Assembly: GCF_016909175.1 (NCBI RefSeq)
Contig: NZ_JAFBFI010000006.1
Span: forward strand, 1-64,000
From: Peribacillus deserti
GTDB lineage: Bacteria > Bacillota > Bacilli > Bacillales > DSM-1321
Length of the DNA: 64,000 nucleotides
Direction of reading: 5' to 3'
The notes beneath the pieces are model-generated. The model did no database searches, was not told the DNA's origin, and was given only the letters and a program-made list of their open reading frames with translations. Positions 7,897 to 18,206 of the stretch are shown here, piece by piece; position 1 is the stretch's first letter, and every line of letters begins with the position of its first letter. The translations under genes were made by a program, and so were the position numbers.

Positions 7897-8530
7897 TCTC
7901 GATAGCTCCTAAGGATTGAAAAATAATCTCAAAGGAATCGGGATCTGGAATTAAGTAAAATTGGCCATTAATATGATTCATATCATTACCGTTCTCTTCC
8001 TTTAAAGCTGTATTAATAACAATTGCATAATCCGCAGCATGTGAAATCTCTATCAGCCCCTGACTAATGACAGCCCCAGCCATATCTATTGCCATATAAG
8101 GAATCGAGGGATAGATATTTAAATTTGTAAAATCCGACAGAGCTGTTAAATAAGATCCAGCAAGGATATTCCCCAGCTCTTTAAGAGCAGAGCTTGCTAA
8201 TTCTGAATAAACAGGCTGTTCTTCGCAGCTTGTTTCTTCACCCGTCAATTGAGAAATAAAGCTCGAAGCCTGCTTTAAGGGCAGAAGAAAAAACATGCTT
8301 CCTGGAGCCTCTCCTTCAATTCTAAAAAAAACAATCGCCACAACCGTCTCAGAGCCGCCAGCCATTTCCATCATTTCATCAAAAGAGACGGTTCTGACAT
8401 CGGGAACTTTCATATCCACTTTTTTATTTAACAGCCTGGATAAAGCTGTGGCGGCATTTCCAGCACCGATATTTCCAATCTCTTTTAAAATATCTAACTG
8501 TAAATGAGTAATTCCATGAATGAAAGACAT
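7886..8530 (-). CDS. cheC: CheY-P phosphatase CheC
   Basis: The 214-residue protein belongs to the CheC/FliY/CheX phosphatase family. Both active-site helices are present: [17 protein letters not shown] (about residues 14-30) and [18 protein letters not shown] (about 112-129), each with the Glu-x2-Asn pair. It acts in adaptation with CheD. The start has an AGGG-type site overlapping the end of cheW, 3 bp away. It is a little longer at the C-terminus than many CheC proteins. Confidence 0.95.
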   Translation of the reverse strand: MSFIHGITHLQLDILKEIGNIGAGNAATALSRLLNKKVDMKVPDVRTVSFDEMMEMAGGSETVVAIVFFRIEGEAPGSMFFLLPLKQASSFISQLTGEETSCEEQPVYSELASSALKELGNILAGSYLTALSDFTNLNIYPSIPYMAIDMAGAVISQGLIEISHAADYAIVINTALKEENGNDMNHINGQFYLIPDPDSFEIIFQSLGAIENGS

Positions 8531-8533
8531 CTT

Positions 8534-9016
8534 TTACCCTTCTCTTCCCGGTAAACCATTTAGTTCTTCGGGATTGAGAACTTTTTCTAGATTTAATAGA
8601 ATGAGAAGCCGCTTATCGATTTTGACAACACCTTCTATATATTCTTCATCGATTGAGCCTGCTACCTCTGGCTGAGGTTCAATGGAGTCTGCTTGAATAT
8701 CAAGTACGTCATTAGCCGCATCGACAATTAAGCCGACTTCAATGTCCTGTGCAGCAGCAATAATGATTCTAGTGCTCTCTGAATAGGTCTGTTGTTCAAG
8801 TCCAAAACGCAGCCTCAGGTCTATGATCGGTGTAACCACTCCACGAAGATTTAATACTCCTTTTACAAAACCAGGAGTTTTTGGAACGCGCGTAATATGC
8901 TGAAGCTTTTCAATCGATCTTACCTCGCTCACAGGCAGAGCATATTCCTTGTCTATAAGCTGAAATATAATCACTTTTAGTTCAGAAGCAGTACTCAAAG
9001 CTGCTGAATCGGCCAT
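8534..9016 (-). CDS. cheW: Chemotaxis coupling protein CheW
   Basis: The 160-residue SH3-like adaptor links receptors to CheA. It shows the family features FQLIDKEYALPVSEVRSIE, the GVLNLRGVVTPIIDL signature, and a final LLNLEKVL helix. The ATG at 9016 is preferred: AGGAGA lies 9 nt upstream, whereas the ATG at 9037 is upstream of that Shine-Dalgarno. It sits between cheA and cheC, 3 bp from the latter. Confidence 0.95.
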   Translation of the reverse strand: MADSAALSTASELKVIIFQLIDKEYALPVSEVRSIEKLQHITRVPKTPGFVKGVLNLRGVVTPIIDLRLRFGLEQQTYSESTRIIIAAAQDIEVGLIVDAANDVLDIQADSIEPQPEVAGSIDEEYIEGVVKIDKRLLILLNLEKVLNPEELNGLPGREG

Positions 9017-9053
9017 AACTATCATTCTCCTATCCATAATCTATAGAAATTCA

Positions 9054-11123
9054 TTATTTAATCAGTGCGTTACAGTCTATGATTAAAGCAACCTGACCAT
9101 CACCTAGAATGGTCGCACCCGAGATGGCAAAGGCAGAATGTAAATAGCTGCCTAAAGCTTTTAATACAATTTCCTGCTGTCCAATGAATCGATCCACAAC
9201 AAGCCCGGCCATTTTATCGCCTTTTCGGACGATTACCAGAGAATAGAACTCATCATCTTCCAGAACCTCAGGAACGTCAAAAACTTCCTTTAGAAAAACC
9301 AGCGGAACGACCCTGCCTCTAAAATCTATTACCTTCTGGCTATGGGCATTTAATACGTCAGATTTTCTGATAATAGCTGTTTCTATAATAGAAGAAAGAG
9401 GAATTGCATATTTTTCTTTTTGAATTTCAATTAGCATGACTGAAATGATAGATAATGTAAGGGGAAGCTGGATGGAAAAAATAGATCCCTTTCCTTCGCG
9501 TGAATCTATTGATACGGCACCGCCTAACGATTCTATCGTATTTCTTACAACATCCAGCCCTACTCCGCGGCCTGATATGTCTGAAATTTGATCGGCTGTT
9601 GAGAATCCAGAAGCAAAGATTAAGTTATACACCTGTTTATCGGTCATGGCTTCAGAAGCCTGCTCAGAAACAATTCCTTTTTCTACAGCTTTTCGCAGAA
9701 TTTTTTCTCGATTCATGCCTGCACCATCATCTTCAATTTCAATGAACACATAGTTGCCGCTATGGTACGCTTTAAGAGTCACTTTTCCTTCTTCACTCTT
9801 TCCTTTGTCCTTGCGCACCAAAGGCATTTCTATCCCATGATCGAGAGCATTTCTGAGCAGATGTACAAGCGGGTCCCCGATTTCATCTATAACTGTGCGA
9901 TCTAGTTCGGTTTCGGCACCAATTATTTCAAGATGAATATTTTTCTTCAAATCCCTTGCCAGCTGGCGTACCATTTTCGGGAAACGATTAAACACGGTAT
10001 CTACTGGCACCATTCTCATATTAAGAATGATACTTTGAAGATCCCCAGAAATTCGCGACATTCTTTCAACTGTTTCATTTAATTCCTGGTTGTTCACTTC
10101 CCTTGAGATTTGTTCCAGCCTTCCACGGTCGATGACCAATTCCTCAAACAGATTCATTAAACTATCGAGACGTTCAATATTTACCCGGATTGTCTTATTG
10201 CTTGAACTTGTTAGTTTTGCACTTTGATTTTCCTTCTTAGCTGTCTGGGGTGCAGCTGCTTTAGTCACAGATGATATTTCTGTCTGAGGTGAAGCAGTTT
10301 GAGTCTCAGCGGCCGCTTCTGCCCTGCCTGCTTCAGCCTTGCTTTCTTGTAGATCCGGGTTGATCATCCGGCAGTCAACAGATTCTACTTCAGAAACTTT
10401 CATCACTTTTAGTTGGATATCTTCTGGACTTTCCCTGGTAATCAATGTAACCATAAATTCCCGGTCAAATTGCTCTTCTTCCAGCTTTTCAACGGGCGGG
10501 CTGGTTTTAATCACTTCACCAGCCTTTTCTAACACCTCAAAGACCATAAACACTCTTACAGCTTTTAAGAGACAGTCCTCTCTTATCTGAACAGTCACTT
10601 CATAGCTTTCAAAGCCTTGTTCCCTCGATTGCTGGAGGACCGTCAGCTCAAACTCATCATACGTATTCTTGATTCTGCCGCTTTCTCGTTCAATTGCTGC
10701 GTAAGCAGCCGCCTCATCCTTTGCAGGGCTTGCTGTAGGTGATTCTCCTTTTTCGATCTGCATCAGCATGTTTACTACCTCTGAGACGTTTCTTTTGCCG
10801 TCTCCTCCATTTGAAATAGAGACTACCATAGCTTCGAGGTCATCAACCGCTTGAAAAACTACATCGAGTATTTCCGTGGTCACATTGATCTTCTCATTAC
10901 GAATGCCGTCCAGGACATTCTCCATCTTATGTGTGAGATTGGCTAAATCCTCGTAGCCCATGGTTGCTGACATTCCTTTTAAGGTATGGGCGGAACGAAA
11001 TATTTCGTTTACGATTGCTAAATCCTGAGGGTTCTTTTCCAGTTCTAATAATTGTTCATTACAGGTCTGAAGGTGTTCTTTACTTTCATCGATAAAAACT
11101 TCAAGATACTGACTCATATCCAT
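9054..11123 (-). CDS. cheA: Chemotaxis histidine kinase CheA
   Basis: The 689-residue kinase phosphorylates CheY and CheB in response to receptors. It has the full P1-P5 layout. P1 carries the phosphorylated His46 in RSAHTLKG. An Ala/Gln-rich linker lies at about 260-305. P3 is the dimerisation helix pair, P4 the HATPase with N-box HLLRNALDHGIE and the ISGRGVGLDVV loop, and P5 the CheW-like domain ending near LIIDCNALIK. The length is normal for a Bacillus CheA. It follows cheB by 14 bp, with AAGGA about 10 nt before the ATG. Confidence 0.97.
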   Translation of the reverse strand: MDMSQYLEVFIDESKEHLQTCNEQLLELEKNPQDLAIVNEIFRSAHTLKGMSATMGYEDLANLTHKMENVLDGIRNEKINVTTEILDVVFQAVDDLEAMVVSISNGGDGKRNVSEVVNMLMQIEKGESPTASPAKDEAAAYAAIERESGRIKNTYDEFELTVLQQSREQGFESYEVTVQIREDCLLKAVRVFMVFEVLEKAGEVIKTSPPVEKLEEEQFDREFMVTLITRESPEDIQLKVMKVSEVESVDCRMINPDLQESKAEAGRAEAAAETQTASPQTEISSVTKAAAPQTAKKENQSAKLTSSSNKTIRVNIERLDSLMNLFEELVIDRGRLEQISREVNNQELNETVERMSRISGDLQSIILNMRMVPVDTVFNRFPKMVRQLARDLKKNIHLEIIGAETELDRTVIDEIGDPLVHLLRNALDHGIEMPLVRKDKGKSEEGKVTLKAYHSGNYVFIEIEDDGAGMNREKILRKAVEKGIVSEQASEAMTDKQVYNLIFASGFSTADQISDISGRGVGLDVVRNTIESLGGAVSIDSREGKGSIFSIQLPLTLSIISVMLIEIQKEKYAIPLSSIIETAIIRKSDVLNAHSQKVIDFRGRVVPLVFLKEVFDVPEVLEDDEFYSLVIVRKGDKMAGLVVDRFIGQQEIVLKALGSYLHSAFAISGATILGDGQVALIIDCNALIK

Positions 11124-11137
11124 AAACTACACATCCT

Positions 11138-12229
11138 TCAACTTTTACAAAAATTTTTAATAGTACGTGCTATGTTGTTTACATCTTCTATTGCATCCAC
11201 ACATCTGGTTGCTATGGCGGCTTTTGGCATCCCAAACACCACAGAAGTATCTGGTGATTCAGCGATAGCCTTGGTGATTCCGCTTTTTTTCATGGATTGA
11301 AGTCCTTTTGAACCGTCACTTCCCATGCCTGTCATGATGACAGCTATTTTCATGTAATCCTCAAGCTCAGCTGCCGATTCAAACAGCACATCCACAGAAG
11401 GTCTGTGGCCGTTTCGGGCAGCATCTTTTCCAAGAGAAACGGCCAGGTTCTGCCCATTGTTTTTTACACGGAGGTGATAGCCTCCAGGGGCAATATACGC
11501 TGTGCCTTTCTGGAGGTTCTCCCCTTCTTCCGCCTCTTTCACATGGATTTTTGATAAAGAGTTTAAACGGTTTGCAAGCGAACTTGTGAATCCTTCAGGC
11601 ATATGCTGGACGATAAGAATGGGAGCGTCGAAATCCGCAGAAATTTCGCTCAGTACATTTTGCAAAGCTCCCGGCCCGCCAGTCGATGTGCCTATACATA
11701 TGATTTTCTTGCCATCCTCTGATTTTTGCCCCAGTTGTTCTGTCAGTGAAGGCTGGGAATCTCCGGTGCTGCTAGAAGAGTCGATACTATAGGTGTTTCT
11801 TTCACTCTGTTCACGCAGGATATTCACATCCGCGCTTCCTGCAGCAAGAACCTTACTAATCAATAATTCTTTTACTTTATGTAAATCCAGCGAAATGGCA
11901 CCTGAAGGTTTCGGAATAAAATCAAAAGCCCCTAAAGCTATGGCATTTAGTGTGTTTTCCGCCCCCTCAAGCGTGGTGCTAGAGAGCATGATGCAGGGAG
12001 TGGGCTTTTCTTTCATAATGTTTTCAAGTGCTTCCAGGCCATTCATAATTGGCATTTCAATATCTAGAGTTACAACATCAGGCAGCAAGGATTTGACCTT
12101 TTCAATTGCGTCTTTACCATTCCTTGCTGTGCCCACGACTTTTATGAGGTTATGTTCTGCTAAAAAGCCTGTAATCAGCTTCCTCATAAAAGCGGAGTCA
12201 TCTACAACAAGAACTTTTATTATTTCCAT
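11138..12229 (-). CDS. cheB: Chemotaxis response regulator methylesterase CheB
   Basis: The 363-residue enzyme has an N-terminal receiver domain with the phospho-acceptor Asp56 (VVTLDIEMP). A linker of about 50 residues follows, then a C-terminal esterase/deamidase domain with the Ser motif GTSTGGPGA, the His motif IVQHMPEGFT and the Asp motif MTGMGSDG. It removes methyl groups from chemoreceptors. Its first 10 bp overlap the end of flhG. cheR, the matching methyltransferase, is not in this window, which is normal for bacilli. Confidence 0.97.
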   Translation of the reverse strand: MEIIKVLVVDDSAFMRKLITGFLAEHNLIKVVGTARNGKDAIEKVKSLLPDVVTLDIEMPIMNGLEALENIMKEKPTPCIMLSSTTLEGAENTLNAIALGAFDFIPKPSGAISLDLHKVKELLISKVLAAGSADVNILREQSERNTYSIDSSSSTGDSQPSLTEQLGQKSEDGKKIICIGTSTGGPGALQNVLSEISADFDAPILIVQHMPEGFTSSLANRLNSLSKIHVKEAEEGENLQKGTAYIAPGGYHLRVKNNGQNLAVSLGKDAARNGHRPSVDVLFESAAELEDYMKIAVIMTGMGSDGSKGLQSMKKSGITKAIAESPDTSVVFGMPKAAIATRCVDAIEDVNNIARTIKNFCKS

Positions 12230-13098
12230 CCGCTATCCTTCCTCCCAAATACAAACTGCCTCAGCCGGCTTACAAACCCCTTGGATGATGGAGAAGGATC
12301 TCCTGGATTTTGCTTTGTCATATACGAGTTGATCAATGATTGCAAAGCTCTCGATACCTTTGAATCGGGACTGTACAGAATAAAAGGAGTCTGCCTGATA
12401 ACGGACTTCGAAACTATTTTATCTTCCGGCAGAATGCCCAGCACATTCATTTCGAACTGCAGAAATTGTCTTACAGCATGCTGCAGCCGATTTAAGGTAA
12501 GCCTTCCTTCTTTTTCATCCCCAGCTTTATTACATATCAGAAAAAAGGGAATGGGCTGCTGCTGAAATATTAAATATTTAATAGCCGCATATGCATCTGT
12601 TACTGATGTTGGCTCAGGAGTGGTAATAACAAAGATTTCATCGCCGGCAAGGAGAAATGGCACAGATTCCTCCGAGATACCTGCCCCCATGTCAAAAATA
12701 ATATAATCGAAGTCTGCCGCTGTCTTTTCAAATTCTGTAAAAAAATGATCAACCATTTCGGCACCTAGCTGGAAAATACTTGATAAACCGGTCCCGCCGG
12801 CTATATACGAAATACCCGCAGGTCCTTTGGAAATCACATCCTGAAGCGATAAGCTCCCTTCAAAAAAGTGGACAATATTTTTAGATGATGTACTGCCCAT
12901 GAGAATATCGATGTTGCCCATGCCAATATCCATATCAAGTAAGAGTACAGACTTCCCTTTCTGTGAGAGGGCAATGGAGAAATTTAATGAGAAATTTGAT
13001 TTACCTACACCGCCTTTCCCGCTGATCACGGAAATGGCCTTAGTCTGCTTATTAAGCTTGTCTAATCTGTACCTTAATATTTCAGCTTGATCCTTCAT
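12220..13098 (-). CDS. flhG: MinD-like ATPase FlhG (YlxH)
   Basis: The 292-residue ParA/MinD-family ATPase controls flagellum number and placement and stimulates the FlhF GTPase. The deviant Walker A SGKGGVGKSN is at residues 26-35, Walker B LLLDMDIGMGNID follows, and the C-terminus is amphipathic. The N-terminal segment (residues 1-20, RYRLDKLNKQT) corresponds to the FlhF-activating region. It overlaps flhF by 4 bp upstream and cheB by 10 bp downstream. Confidence 0.95.
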   Translation of the reverse strand: MKDQAEILRYRLDKLNKQTKAISVISGKGGVGKSNFSLNFSIALSQKGKSVLLLDMDIGMGNIDILMGSTSSKNIVHFFEGSLSLQDVISKGPAGISYIAGGTGLSSIFQLGAEMVDHFFTEFEKTAADFDYIIFDMGAGISEESVPFLLAGDEIFVITTPEPTSVTDAYAAIKYLIFQQQPIPFFLICNKAGDEKEGRLTLNRLQHAVRQFLQFEMNVLGILPEDKIVSKSVIRQTPFILYSPDSKVSRALQSLINSYMTKQNPGDPSPSSKGFVSRLRQFVFGRKDSGWK

Positions 13099-14285
13099 GT
13101 TATATCCCCAAATAATGTTTTTATAATGGCATCGGGAGTGGCAGGTTCAATATCATCTGGCACGTTCTGGCCTGCAGCCAAAAAGGCTGCCCCGATTTGA
13201 TGTTTAATCATTAAATTAATCATCGGCCCGTGACATGAGGTTTCATCAGCTTTTGTGAAAATAAATCCATTTATAGGGATAATGGAAAATTGGCTGTAAA
13301 TGTCTTGCATATCTACTTGCCTTGATGCAAGAGATAAAACCAAGTATGTTTCCATTTCTTCCTGAAAATTTATGACTTCCTTCAAATCCTGCACATATTC
13401 CTGATTTCGAAAGTTCCGGCCTGCTGTATCTACAAAAATATGTTCATAGTCTGCAAACCTTTTGGCAGCGCGGCTGAAATCCTCCGCATTATAGGCTACC
13501 TCAAGAGGGACCCCTAATATTTGGGCGTATGTTTTCAGCTGTTCAATGGCTCCAATCCGATACGTATCTGTTGTAATGAAGGCGATTTTTTTTTGCTGCT
13601 TTAGGACGATCTCAGATGCCAGCTTAGCAAGTGTGGTTGTTTTACCTACTCCTGTAGGGCCTACAACATTGATATATTTTTTCGAAAAGACCGGTTCAGG
13701 CAGGCTGATGTGTGCGAGCTTCTGTTTAAGCTCTTCCCTGGCCCACCCCTCGATTTCCCTTGCTTTAGCTTTGCCCTGGCTGAGGTACCATTTTTCCAGC
13801 AGCTTGTTGATAAGCTCCTGCCGAATCTTTTGATCCACTTCGTGTGTTCTCAAAGAACTGGATATGTTCTGGATGGGTTCTGGCAGCCTTTCATTCAAAT
13901 CGGCAGTATCTGCAGATAATCCGGAAAGCATTTGTTTGAGCTCCGAGATTTCATTCATCATTGCAGCAGGCAAAGACGAATTCCCGCTTTGCCCTCTGTG
14001 TATATTATCGGCGGGTTTTGTGAGTTCTTCTGCCTCCGCACGCTTTTTTTTGTTTTTCACTAATGCTTTCCTTGGTTTTTCCTTCACTAAAGGTTTTTGC
14101 ATGGCTGCGGCTGGCTTAGGATCTACGGCCGCCACTACTTCAAAATTCCTTTTTTTGAACAGACCCATAAACCCGCCGGAATGAATGACCTTTGAATTTA
14201 AAATAACGGCATCATTGCCAAGTTCACTTCGAATCTCATTCATTGCCTGCGCCATCGTGGGAGCAACATATTTTTTTATTTTCAT
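13095..14285 (-). CDS. flhF: Flagellar SRP-type GTPase FlhF
   Basis: The 396-residue third SRP GTPase sets the site of flagellar assembly. It has a basic B region (about 1-140) with many Lys and Ala residues, an N domain, and a G domain with P-loop [14 protein letters not shown] from residue 209. ITTDTYRIGAIEQL, DTAGR and TKADE follow. It overlaps flhA by 4 bp upstream and flhG by 4 bp downstream. Both ffh and ftsY, the other two members of the family, are elsewhere in this window. Confidence 0.96.
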   Translation of the reverse strand: MKIKKYVAPTMAQAMNEIRSELGNDAVILNSKVIHSGGFMGLFKKRNFEVVAAVDPKPAAAMQKPLVKEKPRKALVKNKKKRAEAEELTKPADNIHRGQSGNSSLPAAMMNEISELKQMLSGLSADTADLNERLPEPIQNISSSLRTHEVDQKIRQELINKLLEKWYLSQGKAKAREIEGWAREELKQKLAHISLPEPVFSKKYINVVGPTGVGKTTTLAKLASEIVLKQQKKIAFITTDTYRIGAIEQLKTYAQILGVPLEVAYNAEDFSRAAKRFADYEHIFVDTAGRNFRNQEYVQDLKEVINFQEEMETYLVLSLASRQVDMQDIYSQFSIIPINGFIFTKADETSCHGPMINLMIKHQIGAAFLAAGQNVPDDIEPATPDAIIKTLFGDIT

Positions 14286-16318
14286 TCGACGTTCACCACC
14301 CCTACACTTTGTACTTCAACATTTGCTTCCAGCTCGTTATAGGAAAGAATGGGAACCTGCGGAAAATACCTTTCCGATAACTGTCGGATATACATTCGGA
14401 CTGCAGGTGAACACAAAACAATCGGAGTTTGCTCCATTAAAGTGGATTCTTCCAATTTATTGGCTATTGCTTCTAAAATGGACTGAGAAACTTCAGGATC
14501 CAGTGATAGATAATTCCCGTGTTCTGTTTGCTGCACACCTTCTGCAACCAGCTTTTCGACTCTTCCTGAAAGAGTGATTACCTTCATACTCTCATTCGGA
14601 ACTGTATATTGATTTGTAATTTGTCTGGCCAGAGCCTGCCTGACGTATTCGGTCAAAAGATCTGTATCTGTAGACAGCTTGCCGAAATCGGCCAATGTTT
14701 CAAAAATGATAGGCAGATTTCTGATCGACACTTTTTCTTTAAGAAGCTTGGACAGCACTTTTTGGACTTCTCCAATTGTAAGCGGGTTTGGTGTAACTTC
14801 CTCGACTAATATAGGTGAACTTTCCCTTAGATGGTCGATCAGCTGTTTGGTTTCCTGTCTTCCCAGTAGTTCGTGGGCATTTGCTTTAATAATTTCTGTG
14901 ATATGAGTCGAAACGACGCTTGGCGGGTCTACGACCGTATATCCCATCATTTCGGCATGTTCTTTGGCTTCTTCAGAAATCCACTTCGCCGGCAATCCAA
15001 ATGAAGGTTCTATCGTGTCAATCCCTTCTATGCCGTCGTCCTCAATTCCGGGACTCATCGCTAGATAATGGTCCAGCAGAAGCTCGCCCCTGGCCATTTC
15101 ATTTCCCTTAATTTTCAGACGATATTCGTTTGGATTCAATTGAATATTGTCACGTATTCTCACAACTGGGATGACCAGCCCCATCTCTATCGCAAGCTGT
15201 CTTCTGATCATGACAATCCGATCCAGTAAATCTCCTCCCTGGTTCGTATCAGCAAGCGGGATAAGACCATAGCCGAACTCAAACTCAACCGGATCTACAC
15301 TGAGAAGATTGACTACACTCTCAGGACTTTTCATTTCGTCTGTTTCAATTTCTTCTTCTATCTCCTGAAGGTCGGCTACATCAGTTTTCGGCTTTCTGTT
15401 TGCCATGTATCCGCCGATAATTAATAATGCAGCAACAGGCAGGGTTGCCAGATCATTAATGGGTGTAAACAATCCAAGCATTGCGATTGTCCCGCCGGCA
15501 ACATAAAGCATCGGCGGAAACGCCATCAGCTGGGAAGAAATATCTGAACCTAAATTCCCTTCAGAAGCTGCTCGGGTGACAACAATGCCTGTAGCAGTGG
15601 ATATCAATAAAGCGGGAACCTGGCTGACGATGCCATCCCCTACAGATAGGAGTGAGAAATGATGCCCAGCCTCTGCAAAGCTCATATCCTGCTGCATGAT
15701 CCCTATCACAATTCCAAATATTAAATTGATCAAGACGATGATGATCCCAGCAATGGCATCCCCTTTAACGAATTTACTGGCACCGTCCATGGCGCCGTAA
15801 AAATCCGCTTCACGGCTTACTTTTTCGCGTCTTTCCCTGGCTTCTTTCTCTGATATCATCCCGGCATTTAAGTCTGCGTCAATACTCATCTGCTTACCCG
15901 GCATCGCGTCTAATGTGAATCGGGCAGCAACCTCCGAGACACGCTCGGCCCCTTTTGTAATAACGATAAATTGAATGATAACCAAAATTAAGAAAACAAC
16001 CAGTCCGACGATAATATTACCGCCGACAACAAAGGTTCCAAATGTTTCTACAACCCCACCGCCCTCACCTGTGCTTAAAATGGATCGGGTTGTAGAAACA
16101 TTCAGGGCAAGCCTAAATAATGTTAATAACAGCAAGAGAGATGGAAATATAGAAAATTGAAGCGGCTCCTGCATATTCATGGAAGTTAGCAGCACTAATA
16201 ATGCAAGAGAAATGTTGACAATAATTAACAGGCTTAACAGCCATGTAGGAAAAGGAATAATCAACATTCCGATAATTAGGATGACGCTCATTAGGACTGA
16301 TAAATCTCTTGCTGGCAT
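14282..16318 (-). CDS. flhA: Flagellar export gate protein FlhA
   Basis: This 678-residue membrane protein forms the nonameric ring of the type III export gate. The N-terminal half has about eight membrane segments and the FHIPEP-type region with TLDAMPGKQMSIDADLNAG; the C-terminal half is the cytosolic substrate-docking domain. The start is ATG 16318, preceded by AGGAGAGA; a TTG six codons upstream overlaps that site. It follows flhB by 25 bp, as in all Bacillus fla/che operons. Confidence 0.97.
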   Translation of the reverse strand: MPARDLSVLMSVILIIGMLIIPFPTWLLSLLIIVNISLALLVLLTSMNMQEPLQFSIFPSLLLLLTLFRLALNVSTTRSILSTGEGGGVVETFGTFVVGGNIIVGLVVFLILVIIQFIVITKGAERVSEVAARFTLDAMPGKQMSIDADLNAGMISEKEARERREKVSREADFYGAMDGASKFVKGDAIAGIIIVLINLIFGIVIGIMQQDMSFAEAGHHFSLLSVGDGIVSQVPALLISTATGIVVTRAASEGNLGSDISSQLMAFPPMLYVAGGTIAMLGLFTPINDLATLPVAALLIIGGYMANRKPKTDVADLQEIEEEIETDEMKSPESVVNLLSVDPVEFEFGYGLIPLADTNQGGDLLDRIVMIRRQLAIEMGLVIPVVRIRDNIQLNPNEYRLKIKGNEMARGELLLDHYLAMSPGIEDDGIEGIDTIEPSFGLPAKWISEEAKEHAEMMGYTVVDPPSVVSTHITEIIKANAHELLGRQETKQLIDHLRESSPILVEEVTPNPLTIGEVQKVLSKLLKEKVSIRNLPIIFETLADFGKLSTDTDLLTEYVRQALARQITNQYTVPNESMKVITLSGRVEKLVAEGVQQTEHGNYLSLDPEVSQSILEAIANKLEESTLMEQTPIVLCSPAVRMYIRQLSERYFPQVPILSYNELEANVEVQSVGVVNVE

Positions 16319-16343
16319 AAATCTCTCTCCTATCAAACTTAAA

Positions 16344-17426
16344 TCAAATTTTACCTTTTAACTTATAAACATATGCTAGAATTTCGGCAATCGCCTTAAA
16401 GAACTCTTCTGGAATGGCCTGTCCTATTTCACTGCCATCATGCAGTGCTCTTGCAAGCGGCCGGTTTTCTACCATGGCAATATCGTTTTCACTTGCTATA
16501 AGCTTAATTTTTTTGGCAATAAAATCCACGCCTTTCGCCACTACGTAAGGAGCTTCATTTTTTTCATCATCATACTTAAGTGCAATTGCATAATGGGTAG
16601 GGTTTGTAATAACCACATCCGCTTTAGGGACTTCCTGCATCATCCTCTGCATGGCCATTTCTCTTTGTCTTTGCTTTATTTTAGATTTGATCAGAGGGTC
16701 GCCTTCAATGTTTTTATATTCATCTTTAATATCCTGCTTAGACATCCTGATACTTTTTTCAAAATCAAATTTCTGGTAAAGATAGTCCAAAAGCGACAAA
16801 AATAATAAGGCACCGGATGCAAACAACCCGACACTAATAGTGATCTTCGCCAGGGATGAGAGTGCATCGCCAGCGGATTTTTGAGATAACAGCATAATTT
16901 CCGGAAGCTTATTCCAGATCACCAGGAAAGTGACAAGTCCGACAATCGCAATTTTCAGGATTGATTTTAAAAGTTCTACAATAGCCCTCAGTGAAACAAT
17001 CCGTTTGAACCCGCTGATCGGATTTAATTTTTCAAGCTTGAATTGTATAGCTTCTGTTGAAAACATAACTCCTACCTGAAAATAATTGGCTGCAGCTCCT
17101 GCTAGGAGAGCTACGCCTAATACCGGGGCAAGCAGCAGTGTAAGTTCCTTGATTACTCCGACAAACAGCGGCTGGATATTCTCAGGCTTTAGGTTTATAG
17201 AGCTGAAATCCTTAAGATATTCTGTAAATAGAAACATCATTTTCCGCAGCATGGACGGACCCGTAACCATCAAGAGAAAAAATACCGCCAAAAGGACAAT
17301 AGCTGTATTCAAGTCCTGGCTTTTGGCTGTCTGTCCTTTTTTTCTTGCATCTTCTCGTTTTTTAGGAGTGGCTTTTTCTGTTTTTTCTCCCGAAAAATAT
17401 TGCAGGTCCAGATGAAGCAGTTTCAT
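16344..17426 (-). CDS. flhB: Flagellar export switch protein FlhB
   Basis: The 360-residue export component has four membrane segments, a cytosolic C-terminal domain, and the self-cleaving NPTH motif at residues 275-278. Cleavage between Asn and Pro, under control of FliK, changes export from hook to filament substrates. Its stop overlaps nothing downstream (25 bp to flhA), while its start abuts the fliR stop. A free-standing relative of its C-terminal domain, ylqH, lies at 50063-50344. Confidence 0.97.
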   Translation of the reverse strand: MKLLHLDLQYFSGEKTEKATPKKREDARKKGQTAKSQDLNTAIVLLAVFFLLMVTGPSMLRKMMFLFTEYLKDFSSINLKPENIQPLFVGVIKELTLLLAPVLGVALLAGAAANYFQVGVMFSTEAIQFKLEKLNPISGFKRIVSLRAIVELLKSILKIAIVGLVTFLVIWNKLPEIMLLSQKSAGDALSSLAKITISVGLFASGALLFLSLLDYLYQKFDFEKSIRMSKQDIKDEYKNIEGDPLIKSKIKQRQREMAMQRMMQEVPKADVVITNPTHYAIALKYDDEKNEAPYVVAKGVDFIAKKIKLIASENDIAMVENRPLARALHDGSEIGQAIPEEFFKAIAEILAYVYKLKGKI

Positions 17427-18202
17427 TATGTTCCTCCGATCAAGTGCATAAACCCCCGCATTGTTATCAATGCATACTCGAACAAGCTGCGCACAGACAT
17501 CATCATGGCCCCAAACACGGCAATAAGGATGATAAAGCTGACAATGATTTTTACAGGCACCCCGACCACGAATATATTAAGCTGGGGTACAGTCCTTGCT
17601 ACAATCCCTAATGCCACGTCGACCAGGAACAAACTTCCTACAAGAGGTATCGACATTTGAAAGGCAACGAGAAATGTCTGGTTAAAGGCTCTAGCCATAT
17701 AACTTATCAAGTTTTGATCCCCAAACGGGATAAACATTTTGTTAATAGGAACGGTCTCATAGCTGTAGAAAATTCCATCAAGCAGCAGATGATGACCATT
17801 TGTTGCTAATAAAAATAAGAGTGTAATAGTGTACATATACTGGCCCATTAACGGACCCTGAGCGCCAGTCTGGGGATCTATCACATTCGCAATGGCAAAC
17901 CCCATTTGGAAGTCGATAAACCCCCCGGCCATTTGTACAGCGGACATGATCATATAAGCAATAAACCCGAGCGCCAGGCCCACCATCGCCTCTTTTATGA
18001 TTAACAAAAAGTAGGCAGCGTCAATCTCAATCGGAGGGGCTTTGATCGTGTAATACATGATCCAGGCCAGAAAAAAGCTTAAGCCTATTTTATGCATCGC
18101 AGGTATCGTCCTATAGGCAAATATGGGACTTACGACAAAGAATGACGTAATCCTAACCAGCACCAATAAGAATACTGCGAATTTCGGAACCAATTCTTCC
18201 AT
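17426..18202 (-). CDS. fliR: Flagellar export gate protein FliR
   Basis: This 258-residue protein is almost entirely hydrophobic with about six membrane helices. It assembles with FliP and FliQ into the helical export channel. Family features include FFVVSPIFAYRTIP near the N-terminus and the long C-terminal helical region. The gene lies 4 bp after fliQ and touches flhB. Confidence 0.95.
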   Translation of the reverse strand: MEELVPKFAVFLLVLVRITSFFVVSPIFAYRTIPAMHKIGLSFFLAWIMYYTIKAPPIEIDAAYFLLIIKEAMVGLALGFIAYMIMSAVQMAGGFIDFQMGFAIANVIDPQTGAQGPLMGQYMYTITLLFLLATNGHHLLLDGIFYSYETVPINKMFIPFGDQNLISYMARAFNQTFLVAFQMSIPLVGSLFLVDVALGIVARTVPQLNIFVVGVPVKIIVSFIILIAVFGAMMMSVRSLFEYALITMRGFMHLIGGT

Positions 18203-18206
18203 TTTA